Below, one piece after another: positions 25,138 to 34,579 of a stretch of DNA of 64,000 nt (position 1 is the stretch's first letter; each line of letters begins with the position of its first letter). The DNA comes from Spongiactinospora rosea (GTDB taxonomy: Bacteria; Actinomycetota; Actinomycetes; Streptosporangiales; Streptosporangiaceae): NCBI RefSeq assembly GCF_003315795.1, contig NZ_QMEY01000001.1, positions 992,001 to 1,056,000 on the forward strand. The letters run 5' to 3'. The position numbers and the translations under genes are program-made. The notes under the pieces were generated by a model. The model had not been told where the DNA came from. It saw nothing but the letters and a program-made list of their open reading frames with translations, and searched no databases.

Positions 25138-25161
25138 CTCCGTGGGGTCCGCCCCACGGAG
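25138..25161 (+). terminator. Hairpin at the S10/spc operon boundary
   Basis: A perfect 10-bp stem (CTCCGTGGGG, 25138-25147, with 25152-25161) and 4-nt loop, 10 nt after rpsQ. No U-run, so it may be a partial terminator or a processing/stability element between the operons. Confidence 0.5.
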
Positions 25162-25306
25162 GCGTCCAAGGGCGCGGAGTCATGACGGCTTCGCGCCGCC
25201 CGCGGCGGCGGTGGGGCTCCACTGAGGCCGGGGGAACAAGACAACAGCAGGTTCCGCAAGGCTCGCCCGGTGAGGGTGAGAACCGGCGAGACACACAGGA
25301 GTAGAC

Positions 25307-25675
25307 GTGATCCAGCAGGAGTCGCGGCTCAAGGTCGCCGACAACACCGGGGCGAAGGAGATCCTTTGCATCCGGGTGCTCGGCGGCTCGGGCCGGCGCT
25401 ACGCGGGCATAGGCGATGTCATCGTCGCCACGGTGAAGGACGCCCTTCCCGGCGGCGGCGTCAAGAAGGGTGAGGTCGTCCGGGCCGTCGTGGTGCGCAC
25501 CCGCAAGGAACGGCGCCGCCCGGACGGCTCCTACATCCGCTTCGACGAGAACGCCGCCGTCCTGATCAAGGACAGCGGCGACCCGCGCGGAACGCGCATC
25601 TTCGGCCCGGTCGGCCGTGAACTGCGCGACAAGAAGTTCATGCGCATCATTTCGCTCGCCCCGGAGGTGCTGTGA
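25307..25675 (+). CDS. rplN: 50S ribosomal protein L14
   Basis: 122 aa. Binds 23S rRNA at the subunit interface (bridges B5 and B8) and silencing factor RsfS. Motifs: [20 protein letters not shown] and [19 protein letters not shown] start at 25307 after CACAGGAG. First gene of the spc operon. The stop overlaps the rplX ATG by one base. Confidence 0.99.
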   Translation: MIQQESRLKVADNTGAKEILCIRVLGGSGRRYAGIGDVIVATVKDALPGGGVKKGEVVRAVVVRTRKERRRPDGSYIRFDENAAVLIKDSGDPRGTRIFGPVGRELRDKKFMRIISLAPEVL

Positions 25676-26010
25676 TGCCGAAGGCCACCAAGCAGGTGCA
25701 GCCCGGCAGGCTGCACGTGAAGAAGGGCGACCTGGTCCAGGTCATCGCGGGCGACGACAAGGGCGCCAAGGGCCGGGTGATCGCCGCCTACCCGCGCAGG
25801 CAGCGCGTGGTGGTCGAGGGCGTGAACCTGGTCAAGAAGCACTCCAAGGAGACCCACCAGGGGCCGCGCGGCGCCAAGACCGGTGGAGTGCAGACCATGG
25901 AGGCTCCCATCCACGTGAGCAACGTCAAGAAGCTCAAGGATGAGAAGCCGGCCGACGAGAAGAAGCCCGCGAAGAAGGCTGATGCGGCCGACGAATCGGG
26001 TGAGGACTGA
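25675..26010 (+). CDS. rplX: 50S ribosomal protein L24
   Basis: 111 aa. KOW-domain assembly initiator: [20 protein letters not shown] followed by [16 protein letters not shown] 25675 overlaps the L14 stop (TGATG); a GTG one codon earlier is the alternative. The C-terminus carries a Lys/Glu/Ala-rich tail of about 25 residues ([19 protein letters not shown]), disordered and lineage-specific. The stop overlaps rplE. Confidence 0.98.
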   Translation: MPKATKQVQPGRLHVKKGDLVQVIAGDDKGAKGRVIAAYPRRQRVVVEGVNLVKKHSKETHQGPRGAKTGGVQTMEAPIHVSNVKKLKDEKPADEKKPAKKADAADESGED

Positions 26011-26579
26011 TGACCGCGACGACCGAAGAGCGCACCATTCCGCGCCTCAAGCAGCGCTACCGCGCGGAGATCGCCGGCAAGCTGCGCGAGCAGTTCGAGA
26101 TCCAGAACGTCATGCAGGTGCCCGGCCTGGTCAAGATCAAGGTCAACATGGGCGTCGGCGAGGCGGCCCGTGACTCCAAGCTGATCGAGGGCGCGGTCCG
26201 CGACCTCGCGGCGATCACCGGCCAGAAGCCCGCGGTGGCTCGCGCCCGCAAGTCCATCGCGCAGTTCAAGCTGCGCGAGGGCATGCCGATCGGCGCGCAC
26301 GTCACGCTGCGCGGCGACCGGATGTGGGAGTTCCTGGACCGGCTGCTGTCCACCGCGCTGCCGCGTATCCGCGACTTCCGCGGCCTGTCGCCCAAGCAGT
26401 TCGACGGTAACGGCAACTACACTTTCGGGCTCACCGAGCAGGTCATGTTCCACGAGGTCGACCAGGACAAGGTCGACCGGCAGCGGGGCATGGACATCAC
26501 CGTCGTGACCACCGCGACCAACGACGAACAGGGCCGGGCGCTGCTGAAGCTCCTCGGATTCCCCTTCAAGGAAGCATAG
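26010..26579 (+). CDS. rplE: 50S ribosomal protein L5
   Basis: 189 aa. Binds 5S rRNA in the central protuberance. Motifs: [40 protein letters not shown] and the C-terminal [21 protein letters not shown] 26010 overlaps the rplX stop by one base. Normal length. Confidence 0.99.
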   Translation: MTATTEERTIPRLKQRYRAEIAGKLREQFEIQNVMQVPGLVKIKVNMGVGEAARDSKLIEGAVRDLAAITGQKPAVARARKSIAQFKLREGMPIGAHVTLRGDRMWEFLDRLLSTALPRIRDFRGLSPKQFDGNGNYTFGLTEQVMFHEVDQDKVDRQRGMDITVVTTATNDEQGRALLKLLGFPFKEA

Positions 26580-26592
26580 GAGAGAGCGGATC

Positions 26593-26778
26593 ATGGCCAA
26601 GAAGGCGCTGATCGCCAAGGCGGCGCGGAAGCCGAAGTTCAAGGTGCGGTCCTACACGCGGTGCTCCCGCTGCGGGCGTCCGCGTGCCGTCTACCGCAAG
26701 TTCGGCCTGTGCCGGGTGTGCTTCCGTGAGATGGCGCACCGTGGCGAACTGCCGGGCATCACGAAGTCGAGCTGGTAG
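26593..26778 (+). CDS. rpsZ: 30S ribosomal protein S14, zinc type Z
   Basis: 61 aa, the short zinc-binding form of S14. Two CxxC pairs, C24/C27 and C40/C43, make the zinc ribbon. It occupies the normal spc-operon slot. Many actinobacteria also have a longer zinc-free S14 under Zur control; that copy, if present, is not in this window. ATG 26593 follows AGGAGAG. Confidence 0.98.
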   Translation: MAKKALIAKAARKPKFKVRSYTRCSRCGRPRAVYRKFGLCRVCFREMAHRGELPGITKSSW

Positions 26779-26895
26779 CCTCCGGGCGCCGGCCGTACGA
26801 CAACTGGTAACTCATATTCACCGGGCGCCGAACGCGGCGCCCACGACCACGCCGAAGGTCCCTTGGGGAAACCGCGGCGGGGAGGGCCACCGGCC

Positions 26896-27294
26896 ATGAC
26901 GATGACCGACCCGATCGCAGACATGCTCACTCGTCTGCGTAACGCGAACTCGGCGTACCACGACACCGTGGCCATGCCGTATTCGAAGATCAAGGCGCAC
27001 ATCGCCGAGATCCTCCAGCAGGAGGGCTACATCCAGGCCTGGAACGTCGAAGACGCCAAGGTCGGAAAGAACCTCGTGGTGGAGCTGAAGTTCGGGCCGA
27101 CCCGAGAGCGGTCCATCGCCGGACTGCGCCGGGTCTCCAAGCCCGGGCTGCGGGTCTATGCAAAGAAGGGCAACCTGCCGCGGGTACTGGGCGGGCTGGG
27201 CATCGCGATCATTTCGACGTCCGGCGGGCTCATGACCGACAAGCAGGCCGGCAAGCGTGGTGTGGGCGGGGAAGTCCTCGCCTACGTCTGGTAA
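26896..27294 (+). CDS. rpsH: 30S ribosomal protein S8
   Basis: 132 aa. Binds the central 16S domain; in E. coli it is the spc-operon repressor. Starts [17 protein letters not shown] at ATG 26896; a frame extending to 26863 adds non-conserved residues. The C-terminal motif [20 protein letters not shown] is intact. A 117-nt gap without a clear hairpin lies between rpsZ and this gene. Confidence 0.98.
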   Translation: MTMTDPIADMLTRLRNANSAYHDTVAMPYSKIKAHIAEILQQEGYIQAWNVEDAKVGKNLVVELKFGPTRERSIAGLRRVSKPGLRVYAKKGNLPRVLGGLGIAIISTSGGLMTDKQAGKRGVGGEVLAYVW

Positions 27295-27313
27295 CGAGGG
27301 GAGGAATCACAGC

Positions 27314-27856
27314 ATGTCGAGAATCGGACGGCTGCCCATCCCCGTTCCGGGCGGTGTCGAGGTCAGCATCGACGGCAGGGCCGTCACCGTCAAGGGGCCC
27401 AAGGGCACTCTTTCGCACACGGTGGTCGAGCCCATCACGGTGGCCCGTGACGACGACGGCACCCTCACGGTGTCGCGCCCGAACGACGAGAACAAGGTCC
27501 GTGCGCTGCACGGCCTCTCGCGGACGCTGATCGCCAACATGGTCGCCGGGGTAACCCAGGGCTACACCAAGGCGCTGGAGATCGTCGGAGTCGGTTACCG
27601 CGTCCAGGCCAAGGGCCCGACGCAGCTCGAGTTCGCGCTCGGCTACAGCCACCCGGTGGTCGTCAACGCGCCGGAGGGCATCACCTTCCGCGTCGAGAAG
27701 CCGACCCTGCTGCACGTGGACGGCATCGACAAGCAGAAGGTCGGCGAGGTCGCCGCTAACATCCGCAAGTTGCGCAAGCCCGACCCCTACAAGGGCAAGG
27801 GTGTGCGTTACCAGGGCGAACAGATCCGCCGCAAGGTCGGAAAGGCTGGTAAGTAG
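27314..27856 (+). CDS. rplF: 50S ribosomal protein L6
   Basis: 180 aa. Two tandem alpha/beta domains near the factor-binding site; C-terminal [20 protein letters not shown] is diagnostic. ATG 27314 behind GGGGAGGAA; an upstream in-frame ATG/GTG extension overlaps rpsH and is rejected. Two bases separate it from rplR. Confidence 0.99.
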   Translation: MSRIGRLPIPVPGGVEVSIDGRAVTVKGPKGTLSHTVVEPITVARDDDGTLTVSRPNDENKVRALHGLSRTLIANMVAGVTQGYTKALEIVGVGYRVQAKGPTQLEFALGYSHPVVVNAPEGITFRVEKPTLLHVDGIDKQKVGEVAANIRKLRKPDPYKGKGVRYQGEQIRRKVGKAGK

Positions 27857-27858
27857 GC

Positions 27859-28242
27859 ATGGCTCCGAAGGTCGCGTTCGGCAAGCACACGGCCGCCCGC
27901 GCGGTCTCGCGGGCCCGCCGGCACCGCCGTGTCCGCAAGAAGGTCGTGGGCACCACCGCTCGGCCGCGCATGGTCGTCAACCGCTCGACGAGGCACATGT
28001 TCGTCCAGATCATCGACGACAGCCAGCACCACACGCTGGTGAGCGCGTCCACCATGGACGCCGCGCTGCGCGAGCTGGACGGCGACAAGACCGCCAAGGC
28101 CAAGAAGGTCGGCGAGATTCTCGCTGCGAAGGCCAAGGCCGCTGGCATCACCGCGGTCGTCCTGGACCGTGGTGGGAACCGCTACGCGGGGCGTATCGCC
28201 GCGCTGGCGGACAGCGCCAGGGAAGGCGGGTTGGACTTCTGA
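27859..28242 (+). CDS. rplR: 50S ribosomal protein L18
   Basis: 127 aa. 5S rRNA-binding protein. Contains [20 protein letters not shown] and the C-terminal [16 protein letters not shown] segment ([19 protein letters not shown]). ATG 27859 is two bases after rplF. 40 nt before rpsE. Normal length. Confidence 0.99.
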   Translation: MAPKVAFGKHTAARAVSRARRHRRVRKKVVGTTARPRMVVNRSTRHMFVQIIDDSQHHTLVSASTMDAALRELDGDKTAKAKKVGEILAAKAKAAGITAVVLDRGGNRYAGRIAALADSAREGGLDF

Positions 28243-28282
28243 TGGTCTCCCGTCCCATGAGCAACGAGAAGAGGAACCACTG

Positions 28283-28915
28283 ATGGCTGCAGCTCCGCGT
28301 CGCGGTGGCGGCACCGGTGGCGAGCGGCGGGACCGTCGTGACGATCGCCGGGGTGGCGCCGCCGACAAGGGCGTCTCGTACATCGAGCGCGTCGTGAAGA
28401 TCAACCGAGTGGCCAAGGTCGTGAAGGGCGGTCGTCGCTTCAGCTTCACCGCCCTGGTCGTCGTCGGTGACGGCAACGGCATGGTCGGCGTCGGGTACGG
28501 CAAGGCCAAGGAGGTGCCCGCGGCCATCGCCAAGGGCGTCGAGGAGGCCAAGAAGCACTTCTTCAAGGTGCCGCGCATCCAGGGCACCATCCCGCACACC
28601 GTGCAGGGCGAGGACGCCGCAGGCGTCGTCCTGCTGCGCCCGGCCTCGGCCGGTACCGGTGTCATCGCGGGTGGTCCGGTGCGCGCCGTCCTTGAGTGCG
28701 CCGGCATCCACGACGTGCTGTCCAAGTCGCTCGGCTCGGACAACCCGATCAACATCGTGCACGCCACCGTGGCGGCGCTCAAGGGGCTGTCCCGCCCCGA
28801 GGAGATCGCCGCCCGCCGTGGCCTGCCGATCGAGGACGTCGTGCCCAAGGCCATGCTGAAGGCCCGCGCCGAGGGCATGGCCGAGGCGGCGGCGGCCGCG
28901 AAGGCGGTGAGCTGA
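28283..28915 (+). CDS. rpsE: 30S ribosomal protein S5
   Basis: 210 aa. Fidelity protein near the mRNA entry. The spectinomycin-contact loop [10 protein letters not shown] is wild type; [17 protein letters not shown] and [12 protein letters not shown] are present. N-terminus has an Arg/Gly/Asp-rich extension of ~30 residues, and the C-terminus is Ala-rich. ATG 28283 after GAAGAGGAA; upstream in-frame residues overlap rplR and are rejected. Two bases precede rpmD. Confidence 0.98.
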   Translation: MAAAPRRGGGTGGERRDRRDDRRGGAADKGVSYIERVVKINRVAKVVKGGRRFSFTALVVVGDGNGMVGVGYGKAKEVPAAIAKGVEEAKKHFFKVPRIQGTIPHTVQGEDAAGVVLLRPASAGTGVIAGGPVRAVLECAGIHDVLSKSLGSDNPINIVHATVAALKGLSRPEEIAARRGLPIEDVVPKAMLKARAEGMAEAAAAAKAVS

Positions 28916-28917
28916 CG

Positions 28918-29100
28918 ATGGCGCGCCTGAAGATAAAGCAGGTCAAGTCGAAGATCGGTAACAGGCAGAACCAGCGCGACTCGCTGCGCTCGCTCGGCCT
29001 GAAGCGGATCGGCGACGTCGTCATCAAGGAGGACCGCCCGCAGATCCGCGGGATGATCGCCGTGGTGACGCACCTCGTCGAGGTGGAAGAGGTCGACTAG
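28918..29100 (+). CDS. rpmD: 50S ribosomal protein L30
   Basis: 60 aa. Reads [20 protein letters not shown] then [14 protein letters not shown], typical bacterial L30. ATG 28918 is two bases after the rpsE stop. rplO begins two bases after its stop. Short but unmistakable by sequence and position. Confidence 0.98.
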   Translation: MARLKIKQVKSKIGNRQNQRDSLRSLGLKRIGDVVIKEDRPQIRGMIAVVTHLVEVEEVD

Positions 29101-29102
29101 TC

Positions 29103-29564
29103 ATGTCAGAGTCCGAGAACACTCATCTGCGCATCCACGACCTGCGGCCCGCCAAGGGCGCCAACCGTCCCAAGGTCCGTAAGGGCCGGGGCGAGGGCTC
29201 CAAGGGCAAGACCGCGGGCCGGGGCACGAAGGGCAGCAAGGCGCGCAAGACCATGCCGCTCGGCTTCGAGGGCGGCCAGGTGCCGCTGCAGCGCAGGCTG
29301 CCGAAGCTGAAGGGCTTTTCCAACGCGCTGTTCAAGACGACCTATCAGGTCGTCAACCTGGACCGGCTCGGCGAGCTGTTCCCCGAGGGCGGTGAAGTCA
29401 CCGTCGAGGGTCTGGTGGCGAAGGGCGCGGTCCGCAAGAATCAGCCCGTGAAGGTCCTGGGGACCGGTGAGATCTCCGTCGCGGTGAATGTTTCCGCACA
29501 CGCGTTCTCCGCGAGCGCCAAGGAGAAGATCGCCGCTGCCGGGGGCTCGACGACCGAGCTGTGA
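29103..29564 (+). CDS. rplO: 50S ribosomal protein L15
   Basis: 153 aa. Late 50S assembly protein. Conserved [20 protein letters not shown] and [19 protein letters not shown] near the N-terminus. ATG 29103. It ends the uninterrupted ribosomal part of the spc operon; a hairpin and 220-nt gap precede secY. Confidence 0.99.
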   Translation: MSESENTHLRIHDLRPAKGANRPKVRKGRGEGSKGKTAGRGTKGSKARKTMPLGFEGGQVPLQRRLPKLKGFSNALFKTTYQVVNLDRLGELFPEGGEVTVEGLVAKGAVRKNQPVKVLGTGEISVAVNVSAHAFSASAKEKIAAAGGSTTEL

Positions 29565-29575
29565 CGTACGCGCGA

Positions 29576-29606
29576 GGCGCGGAGGTTCGTTATGGGCCTC
29601 CGCGCC
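29576..29606 (+). terminator. Hairpin between rplO and secY
   Basis: A perfect 10-bp stem (GGCGCGGAGG, 29576-29585, with 29597-29606) and 11-nt loop, 11 nt after rplO, followed by CCTAGTG and no U-run. Probably a partial terminator that lowers secY relative to ribosomal genes. Confidence 0.5.
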
Positions 29607-29784
29607 CCTAGTGCGTTAGAGTTCGCTGGGCGGCGGGGAGTTTCCGCCGAGGAATTTCCTGTGGGATTTTCCTCGGGGGGCCCTCGCCTCTGACAATCTC
29701 TATGACAGACACTCCATGGACCACCATGGATCACCCCCGCACCATCGCTGACCGAACCCGCCGTAAAGGCGCGCAGGAGGGACC

Positions 29785-31092
29785 GTGCTGACCGCGATTA
29801 CCCGGGCGTTCCGTACACCGGACCTGCGCAAGAAGTTGCTCTTTACCCTGGGCATCATCGCGCTGTTCCGGCTTGGCTCGGTGCTTCCGACCCCCGGCGT
29901 ACACGCCGAGAATGTCCGCCGATGCCTGGAACAGGCGCAGGCGGGCGACGCAGGAAACATCTATGGCATGGTGCAGTTGTTCAGTGGCGGCGCGCTGCTG
30001 AAACTGTCCGTGTTCGCGCTGGGCATCATGCCGTATATCACCGCGAGCATCATCCTGCAGCTCCTCGTCGTGGTGATCCCGCGCCTCGAAGCCCTCAAGA
30101 AGGAGGGCCAGGCGGGCACCTCCAAGATCACACAGTACACGCGCTACCTGACCATCGGTCTCGCGGTACTGCAGTCCACCGCTTTCGTGGCGCTCGCCCG
30201 CAGCGGCCAGCTCTTCCAGGGCTGTAGCGACCCGGTGCTGCTCAACGACGACGTGTTCACCGTGGTGACGATGGTCATCACGATGACGGCCGGTACCGCC
30301 GTGATCATGTGGCTGGGCGAGCTGATCACCGACCGCGGCGTCGGCAACGGGATGTCCATCCTGATCTTCACCCAGGTCATCGCGGTCTTCCCGTCCGAGC
30401 TGATGAACATCTTCCGCCGCAACGCCTTCACCTTCGGTGTCGTGATGGTGGTCGGCATCTTCATGATCGCCGCGGTGGTCTTCGTGGAGCAGGCGCAGCG
30501 GCGCATCCCGGTCCAGTACGCCAAGCGCATGGTGGGCCGCAGGATGTACGGCGGGACCTCCACCTACATCCCGCTGAAGGTGAACCAGGCGGGCATCATC
30601 CCGGTCATCTTCGCCTCCTCGCTGCTGTACCTCCCGCAGCTCGTCACCACGCTGTTCGCCACCCAGACGCAGCAGAACGTCGTCATCCAGTGGATCTCGC
30701 AGCACCTGGTCACCGGTGACACACCGGTCTACATGGCCACGTTCTTCGTGCTGATCATCTTCTTCACTTACTTCTACGTGTCCATTACCTTCAACCCCCC
30801 TGAAGTCGCGGACAACATGAAGAAGTACGGTGGGTTCATCCCGGGCATCCGGCCGGGCCGGCCGACGGCTGAGTACCTCAACTATGTGCTCACTCGTCTC
30901 ACCGCACCCGGTGCGCTCTATCTGGGCCTGATCTCGATGGTCCCGATCGTCGCGCTCGCGGTTGCCGGGGCCAGCCAGAACTTCCCGTTCGGAGGGACGA
31001 GCATCCTGATCATGGTCGGCGTTGGGCTTGACACCGTGAAGCAGATCGAGAGCCAGCTACAGCAGCGTAACTACGAGGGCTTCCTGAAGTAG
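29785..31092 (+). CDS. secY: Preprotein translocase subunit SecY
   Basis: 435 aa, ten membrane spans visible as hydrophobic stretches. Protein-conducting channel of the Sec system in the plasma membrane. Conserved segments: the plug region after TM1 ([10 protein letters not shown]), [19 protein letters not shown]-type equivalent and the cytoplasmic loop [25 protein letters not shown] start at 29785 after AGGAGG. The stop codon overlaps the adk GTG by one base, so secY and adk are coupled. Confidence 0.98.
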   Translation: MLTAITRAFRTPDLRKKLLFTLGIIALFRLGSVLPTPGVHAENVRRCLEQAQAGDAGNIYGMVQLFSGGALLKLSVFALGIMPYITASIILQLLVVVIPRLEALKKEGQAGTSKITQYTRYLTIGLAVLQSTAFVALARSGQLFQGCSDPVLLNDDVFTVVTMVITMTAGTAVIMWLGELITDRGVGNGMSILIFTQVIAVFPSELMNIFRRNAFTFGVVMVVGIFMIAAVVFVEQAQRRIPVQYAKRMVGRRMYGGTSTYIPLKVNQAGIIPVIFASSLLYLPQLVTTLFATQTQQNVVIQWISQHLVTGDTPVYMATFFVLIIFFTYFYVSITFNPPEVADNMKKYGGFIPGIRPGRPTAEYLNYVLTRLTAPGALYLGLISMVPIVALAVAGASQNFPFGGTSILIMVGVGLDTVKQIESQLQQRNYEGFLK

Positions 31093-31742
31093 TGCGCCTC
31101 GTCCTGGTAGGGCCCCCCGGAGCGGGTAAGGGGACGCAGGCCCAGTTCATCGCATCCAACCTGTCCATCCCGAAGATCTCGACAGGTGACATCTTCCGTG
31201 CCAACGTTTCCGGCGGCACGGAGCTTGGCAAGCTCGCCAAGACATACATGGACCGCGGTGACCTCGTCCCCGACGAGGTCACCATCGCGATGGTGCGCGA
31301 CCGGCTCTCCGAGGACGACGCGCAGGACGGTTTCCTGCTCGACGGCTTCCCTCGGAACGTCCCACAGGCAGAGATCCTCAAGAAGATGCTCGCCGAGTGG
31401 AACACCGGTCTCGACATCGTCCTGGAGCTCGTCGTCGATGACGACGAGGTGGTCCGCAGGCTCGCCGGCCGGCGCACCTGCAGCCAGTGCGGCCGCATCT
31501 GGCACGTCGAGTTCGACGACAAGCAGGACGACGATTGCGATGCCTGTGGCGGGCGGCTCTTCCAGCGGGACGACGACCGTGAGGAGACCATCCGGCACCG
31601 GCTGGAGGTCTATCAGGAGCAGACCGCGCCGCTGATCGCCTTCTACGCCGACGAGCGCATCCTCGCCGGGGTGGACGCGACCGGGCCGGTCGAGGAGATC
31701 ACCCAGCGCGCGATGGAGCACCTACGTCCCTTCATCGACTAG
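31092..31742 (+). CDS. adk: Adenylate kinase, zinc LID type
   Basis: 216 aa. Interconverts ATP + AMP with 2 ADP. P-loop [10 protein letters not shown] at residues 7-16; AMP-site motifs STGDIFR and DGFPRN; LID domain with four cysteines C130, C133, C149 and C152, a structural zinc site. GTG start overlaps the secY stop. A clear terminator follows, so it closes the secY-adk unit. Confidence 0.98.
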   Translation: MRLVLVGPPGAGKGTQAQFIASNLSIPKISTGDIFRANVSGGTELGKLAKTYMDRGDLVPDEVTIAMVRDRLSEDDAQDGFLLDGFPRNVPQAEILKKMLAEWNTGLDIVLELVVDDDEVVRRLAGRRTCSQCGRIWHVEFDDKQDDDCDACGGRLFQRDDDREETIRHRLEVYQEQTAPLIAFYADERILAGVDATGPVEEITQRAMEHLRPFID

Positions 31743-31784
31743 CCCATGGATCATTGTGGTTCACCGACCCGTCCGGATGACGGG

Positions 31785-31826
31785 CACGCCACTCACCGGC
31801 GCCGCCGTGAGTGGCGTGTTGGCGTT
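31785..31826 (+). terminator. Intrinsic terminator after adk
   Basis: A perfect 12-bp stem (CACGCCACTCAC, 31785-31796, with 31807-31818) and 10-nt loop, followed by TTGGCGTTT. Lies 43 nt after adk and upstream of map. Confidence 0.75.
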
Positions 31827-31922
31827 TAGGGCACAATCGGGGGGAATTGGGGACTCCTGGTGTCCGTTCTCCCGGGGAGCCGCCGCCCTACCGCCCTCAT
31901 GACAGCCCCAGGAGGTGTCGCA

Positions 31923-32783
31923 GTGTTCAGGAAGAACCGGCATGGGATCCAGGTCAAGTCACCCGAGCAACTGGAGAAGATGCGAGCGGTCGGCCTGGTC
32001 GTCGGCCGGACCCTCCAGCTCCTGCGCGAGTCCGTACGGCCGGGGATGACCCCGATCGACCTCGACGCCATCGCCGAGAAGGCGATCAGGGAGGCCGGCG
32101 CGATCCCGTCCTTCAAGGGCTACCAGGGGTTCCCGGCGACGATCTGCGCGTCCGTCAACGACGAGGTGGTGCACGGCATCCCCACCGACGCCCACGTACT
32201 GCGCGAGGGCGACATCATCTCCATCGACTGCGGCGCGATCCTGGACGGCTGGCACGGCGACTCCGCGATCACCATCCCCATCGGCGAGGTGGCCCCCGAG
32301 CTGACCGAGCTGATGCGGGTGACGGAGGAGGCCATGTGGCGCGGCATAGCCGCGCTGACGGTCGGTCGGCACCTCTCGGACATCGGCTGGGAGATCGAGC
32401 GCTACGTGCGCTCTCAGGGCCGTTACGGCATACCTCAGGAGTACGGCGGGCACGGCATCGGCACCGAGATGCACATGGACCCGTGGGTGGCCAACCACGG
32501 CAGGCCGGGCAGGGGCCCGAAGTTCGAGGCGGGCATGTGCCTGGCCATCGAGCCGATGGTCAACATGGGCACCGACCGCACCCGCGTGCTCGCCGACGAC
32601 TGGACCGTGGTCACCATGGACGGAAAGCCCTCCGCGCACTTCGAGCACAGCGTCGCGGTGACACATAATGGGCCTTGGGTGCTTACCTCCCTGGACGGTG
32701 GCAAAGAGCGCCTGAGCGGACTTCTCACCTCGGGAGTGGATGAAGATGGCGTCAAGCCCGGAGATGAGGGCATCCGACTCTGA
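31923..32783 (+). CDS. map: Methionine aminopeptidase, type I
   Basis: 286 aa. Removes the initiator methionine from new proteins. Metal ligands lie in SIDCGAILDGWHGDSA (two Asp), GGHGIGTEMH (His), LAIEPMV (Glu) and AHFEHSVAVT (Glu). GTG start at 31923 with GGAGGT seven bases before it; upstream in-frame residues are not conserved. The N-terminal extension before KSPEQLEKMR is short. Its end overlaps the DUF1707 gene. Confidence 0.97.
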   Translation: MFRKNRHGIQVKSPEQLEKMRAVGLVVGRTLQLLRESVRPGMTPIDLDAIAEKAIREAGAIPSFKGYQGFPATICASVNDEVVHGIPTDAHVLREGDIISIDCGAILDGWHGDSAITIPIGEVAPELTELMRVTEEAMWRGIAALTVGRHLSDIGWEIERYVRSQGRYGIPQEYGGHGIGTEMHMDPWVANHGRPGRGPKFEAGMCLAIEPMVNMGTDRTRVLADDWTVVTMDGKPSAHFEHSVAVTHNGPWVLTSLDGGKERLSGLLTSGVDEDGVKPGDEGIRL

Positions 32784-33198
32784 CCGCGACCGCATCGCCG
32801 GGATGCTGCGCGAGCACTACGCGCAGGGGCGGCTGAGCGTCGAGGAGTTCGACGAGCGGCTGGAGCGGCTGTACGCGAGCAAGACGTACGGGGAGCTGCA
32901 GGTCATCACCGCCGACCTGCCCGACATCGACATGCGCTCCTACACCGCCGGGCGCGAGCTGGAGAAGCAGGCCAAGCAGGCCGACAAGAAGGCCCAGAAG
33001 GAGAAGGACAGCCTGCGCGGGGCCTGGGCGGGGTGGGCGGCGGTCAGCGGCGTCAACTGGGTCATCTGGTTCATCATCAGCCTCACCGGGGAAGGCGGCG
33101 TCTATCCGTGGCCGCTGTGGATCATGGGGCCGTGGGGTGTGATCCTGCTCGTCAACACGGTGTTCGGGCAGGAGCGGCGGAAGCGCCTGGAAGGGTAA
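32740..33198 (+). CDS. DUF1707 membrane protein
   Basis: 152 aa from ATG 32740; ATG 32764 (MRASDSDRDR) is the more typical DUF1707 start and shortens the overlap with map from 44 to 20 bp. The DUF1707 domain reads ASDSDRDRIAGMLREHYAQG then EEFDERLERLYASKTYGEL. A charged coiled segment (KQAKQADKKAQKEKD) and two membrane spans (WVIWFIISLTG and LWIMGPWGVILLVNTVF) follow. Family function is unknown and common in actinobacteria. Overlap implies co-expression with map. Confidence 0.85.
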   Translation: MKMASSPEMRASDSDRDRIAGMLREHYAQGRLSVEEFDERLERLYASKTYGELQVITADLPDIDMRSYTAGRELEKQAKQADKKAQKEKDSLRGAWAGWAAVSGVNWVIWFIISLTGEGGVYPWPLWIMGPWGVILLVNTVFGQERRKRLEG

Positions 33199-33260
33199 TA
33201 ATGCGCGCTCGGCCGCGAATGTGAATTCCTACCCGGAACGCGGCCGGAAAGCTTCCTAAC

Positions 33261-33301
33261 GTGAGTGTCGCCCGGAAGGTGAAGGGCTCTCGGACACTCA
33301 C
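33261..33301 (+). promoter_or_regulatory. Inverted repeat directly before a ribosome site
   Basis: A 9-bp stem (GTGAGTGTC, 33261-33269, with 33293-33301) and 23-nt loop, ending one base before the GGAGGAAG of the next gene. It could shape translation or protect the 5' end of the mRNA. Confidence 0.4.
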
Positions 33302-33314
33302 AGGAGGAAGAACG

Positions 33315-33740
33315 ATGCGTAAGGCGCGCTATCTTCTCGCCGGCGCGGCGCTGGCGGGGTCGCTCTCGGTTCTCACGGCCGGCATTGCCGCCGCTCCGGC
33401 CCACGCCGCTACGGGATGGGCGAAGCACCACTTTGGACCGTACTTCTCGCAGGGGCAGGAGAGCTTCCAGCGGGAGTCGTACTTCAAGGGGTACTGGTAC
33501 AAGGCGGGCGGCAAGTACTACTTCGCGGGTGATCTGGTGGATCGGCACCGCAATGACCGGGACTACAGCTATGTGTGGTTCAAGTGGTACGACCGGTTCG
33601 GCAAGTTCCACCAGAACTACTACAAGACGTTCGGGCACAAGCACTTCAACCCGTTCCCGTTCAAGCGGGACTTCGACCTGAGGGTGTGCGAGGGCGACAC
33701 CCCGACCAGCGGCTGCGGCGGCTGGCACGACGTGTTCTGA
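33315..33740 (+). CDS. Small secreted aromatic-rich protein
   Basis: 141 aa from ATG 33315 (strong GGAGGAAG). Signal peptide: MRKARYLLAGAALAGSLSVL then ...APAHA-ATG, with a normal AxA cleavage site. The mature ~105 residues are rich in Tyr, Phe, Trp, His and Lys (YFKGYWYKAGGKYYF) with two cysteines near the C-terminus (RVC...SGCGG) likely forming a disulfide. Looks like a small beta-rich exported protein; I do not recognise a family function. Stands alone between DUF1707 and another small secreted protein. Confidence 0.8.
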   Translation: MRKARYLLAGAALAGSLSVLTAGIAAAPAHAATGWAKHHFGPYFSQGQESFQRESYFKGYWYKAGGKYYFAGDLVDRHRNDRDYSYVWFKWYDRFGKFHQNYYKTFGHKHFNPFPFKRDFDLRVCEGDTPTSGCGGWHDVF

Positions 33741-34124
33741 TCGCGCCGCACGGTGGTCCCAGGGATCCATGGGGGGTTGACCTGGGGGGACACGACATCG
33801 AGAGGGCTCACCCGGCTCCCGCCTCCAGCCCGAGCCCTCCATGTCCCACCCACCCCGCCCTCCGATGCCCAGCGCTTCCCACGCCACAAGGGTCTCGCTT
33901 CCGCTAGGGCGCCTTCCCGATGCCGGGCTCCGCCCGACGCCGCCCCGCCCCGCGCGGTCGCCGGACGTGCATCGGAACGTCCCCGCCGCCGGATGGGTGG
34001 TGGCATAGAACGGTCCAGGGGCCATTGACCGGGGCGGGGGTGGGGATCTAGCCTCTTTTTTAGGAAACTTTCCTAAAAGAAGGTGCGCCCTTCTGTAGCC
34101 CCCCAAGCTCCAAGGAGACTCAAT
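33741..34124. other. Intergenic region with palindrome at its right end
   Basis: 384 bp with no convincing gene. The left and middle parts are C/G-rich without motifs. The right end holds the perfect palindrome at 34058-34078 and the AAGGAG ribosome site of the next gene (34112-34117). Confidence 0.55.
34058..34078. promoter_or_regulatory. Perfect palindrome, probable operator
   Basis: Arms TTTTAGGAAA (34058-34067) and TTTCCTAAAA (34069-34078) around a single C, 46 bp ahead of a secreted-protein start. AT-rich in a ~70% GC genome. The AGGAAA-TTTCCT core resembles operators of sugar-responsive ROK-type repressors near secreted hydrolase genes (recalled, not verified). Confidence 0.65.
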
Positions 34125-34427
34125 ATGAGCCTTCGTCGTAAGATCGCCACCGTCGCCGGATCCGCCGCCATCGCACTCGGTGCCGCCGTCCTCGCCCCCT
34201 CGCCCGCCATGGCGGCCCCCACCGGCTGCACCGCCTGGCTCTCCAATGGCTATGCCCACAGCAACTGCACTGGAGGTACCGGCCAGCACAGTGTCGCCGT
34301 CACGCAGTGGCACCCGTACGCCGGGGTGATCCTGGTGACCGGTCCCTGGAAGCCCGCCGGTGAGATCTCCTCGGTCCGGCTTCCTCCGTACGAGATCAGG
34401 CGGGTCTTCACCAACGTGCAGGGCTGA
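34125..34427 (+). CDS. Small secreted two-cysteine protein
   Basis: 100 aa from ATG 34125 (AAGGAG eight bases before). Signal peptide MSLRRKIATVAGSAAIALGA...SPAMA-AP. The mature part is only ~70 residues with one cysteine pair (GCTAWLSNGYAHSNCTGG) and a beta-rich remainder (VAVTQWHPYAGVILVTGPW). Exported; function not recognised. The palindrome at 34058-34078 suggests specific regulation, and a terminator hairpin ends the single-gene unit. Confidence 0.8.
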   Translation: MSLRRKIATVAGSAAIALGAAVLAPSPAMAAPTGCTAWLSNGYAHSNCTGGTGQHSVAVTQWHPYAGVILVTGPWKPAGEISSVRLPPYEIRRVFTNVQG

Positions 34428-34442
34428 TCCGGCGGAATGACG

Positions 34443-34498
34443 GACTTGGTGGGCGCCGGCACGGGCGTGGCCCGGCCGATCGGGGGGCCCACCAAGTC
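34443..34498 (+). terminator. Terminator after the small secreted gene
   Basis: A 12-bp perfect stem (GACTTGGTGGGC, 34443-34454, with 34487-34498); the 32-nt loop contains a further GC hairpin. Begins 16 nt after the stop. No T-run. Confidence 0.6.
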
Positions 34499-34579
34499 AT
34501 CTGCGGGGCCTTGTGCGCGTCGGAATGTCGGACCCCTCTGCCAGGATCGCGCGGGACGCGAACTGACAGGGAGAGACAG

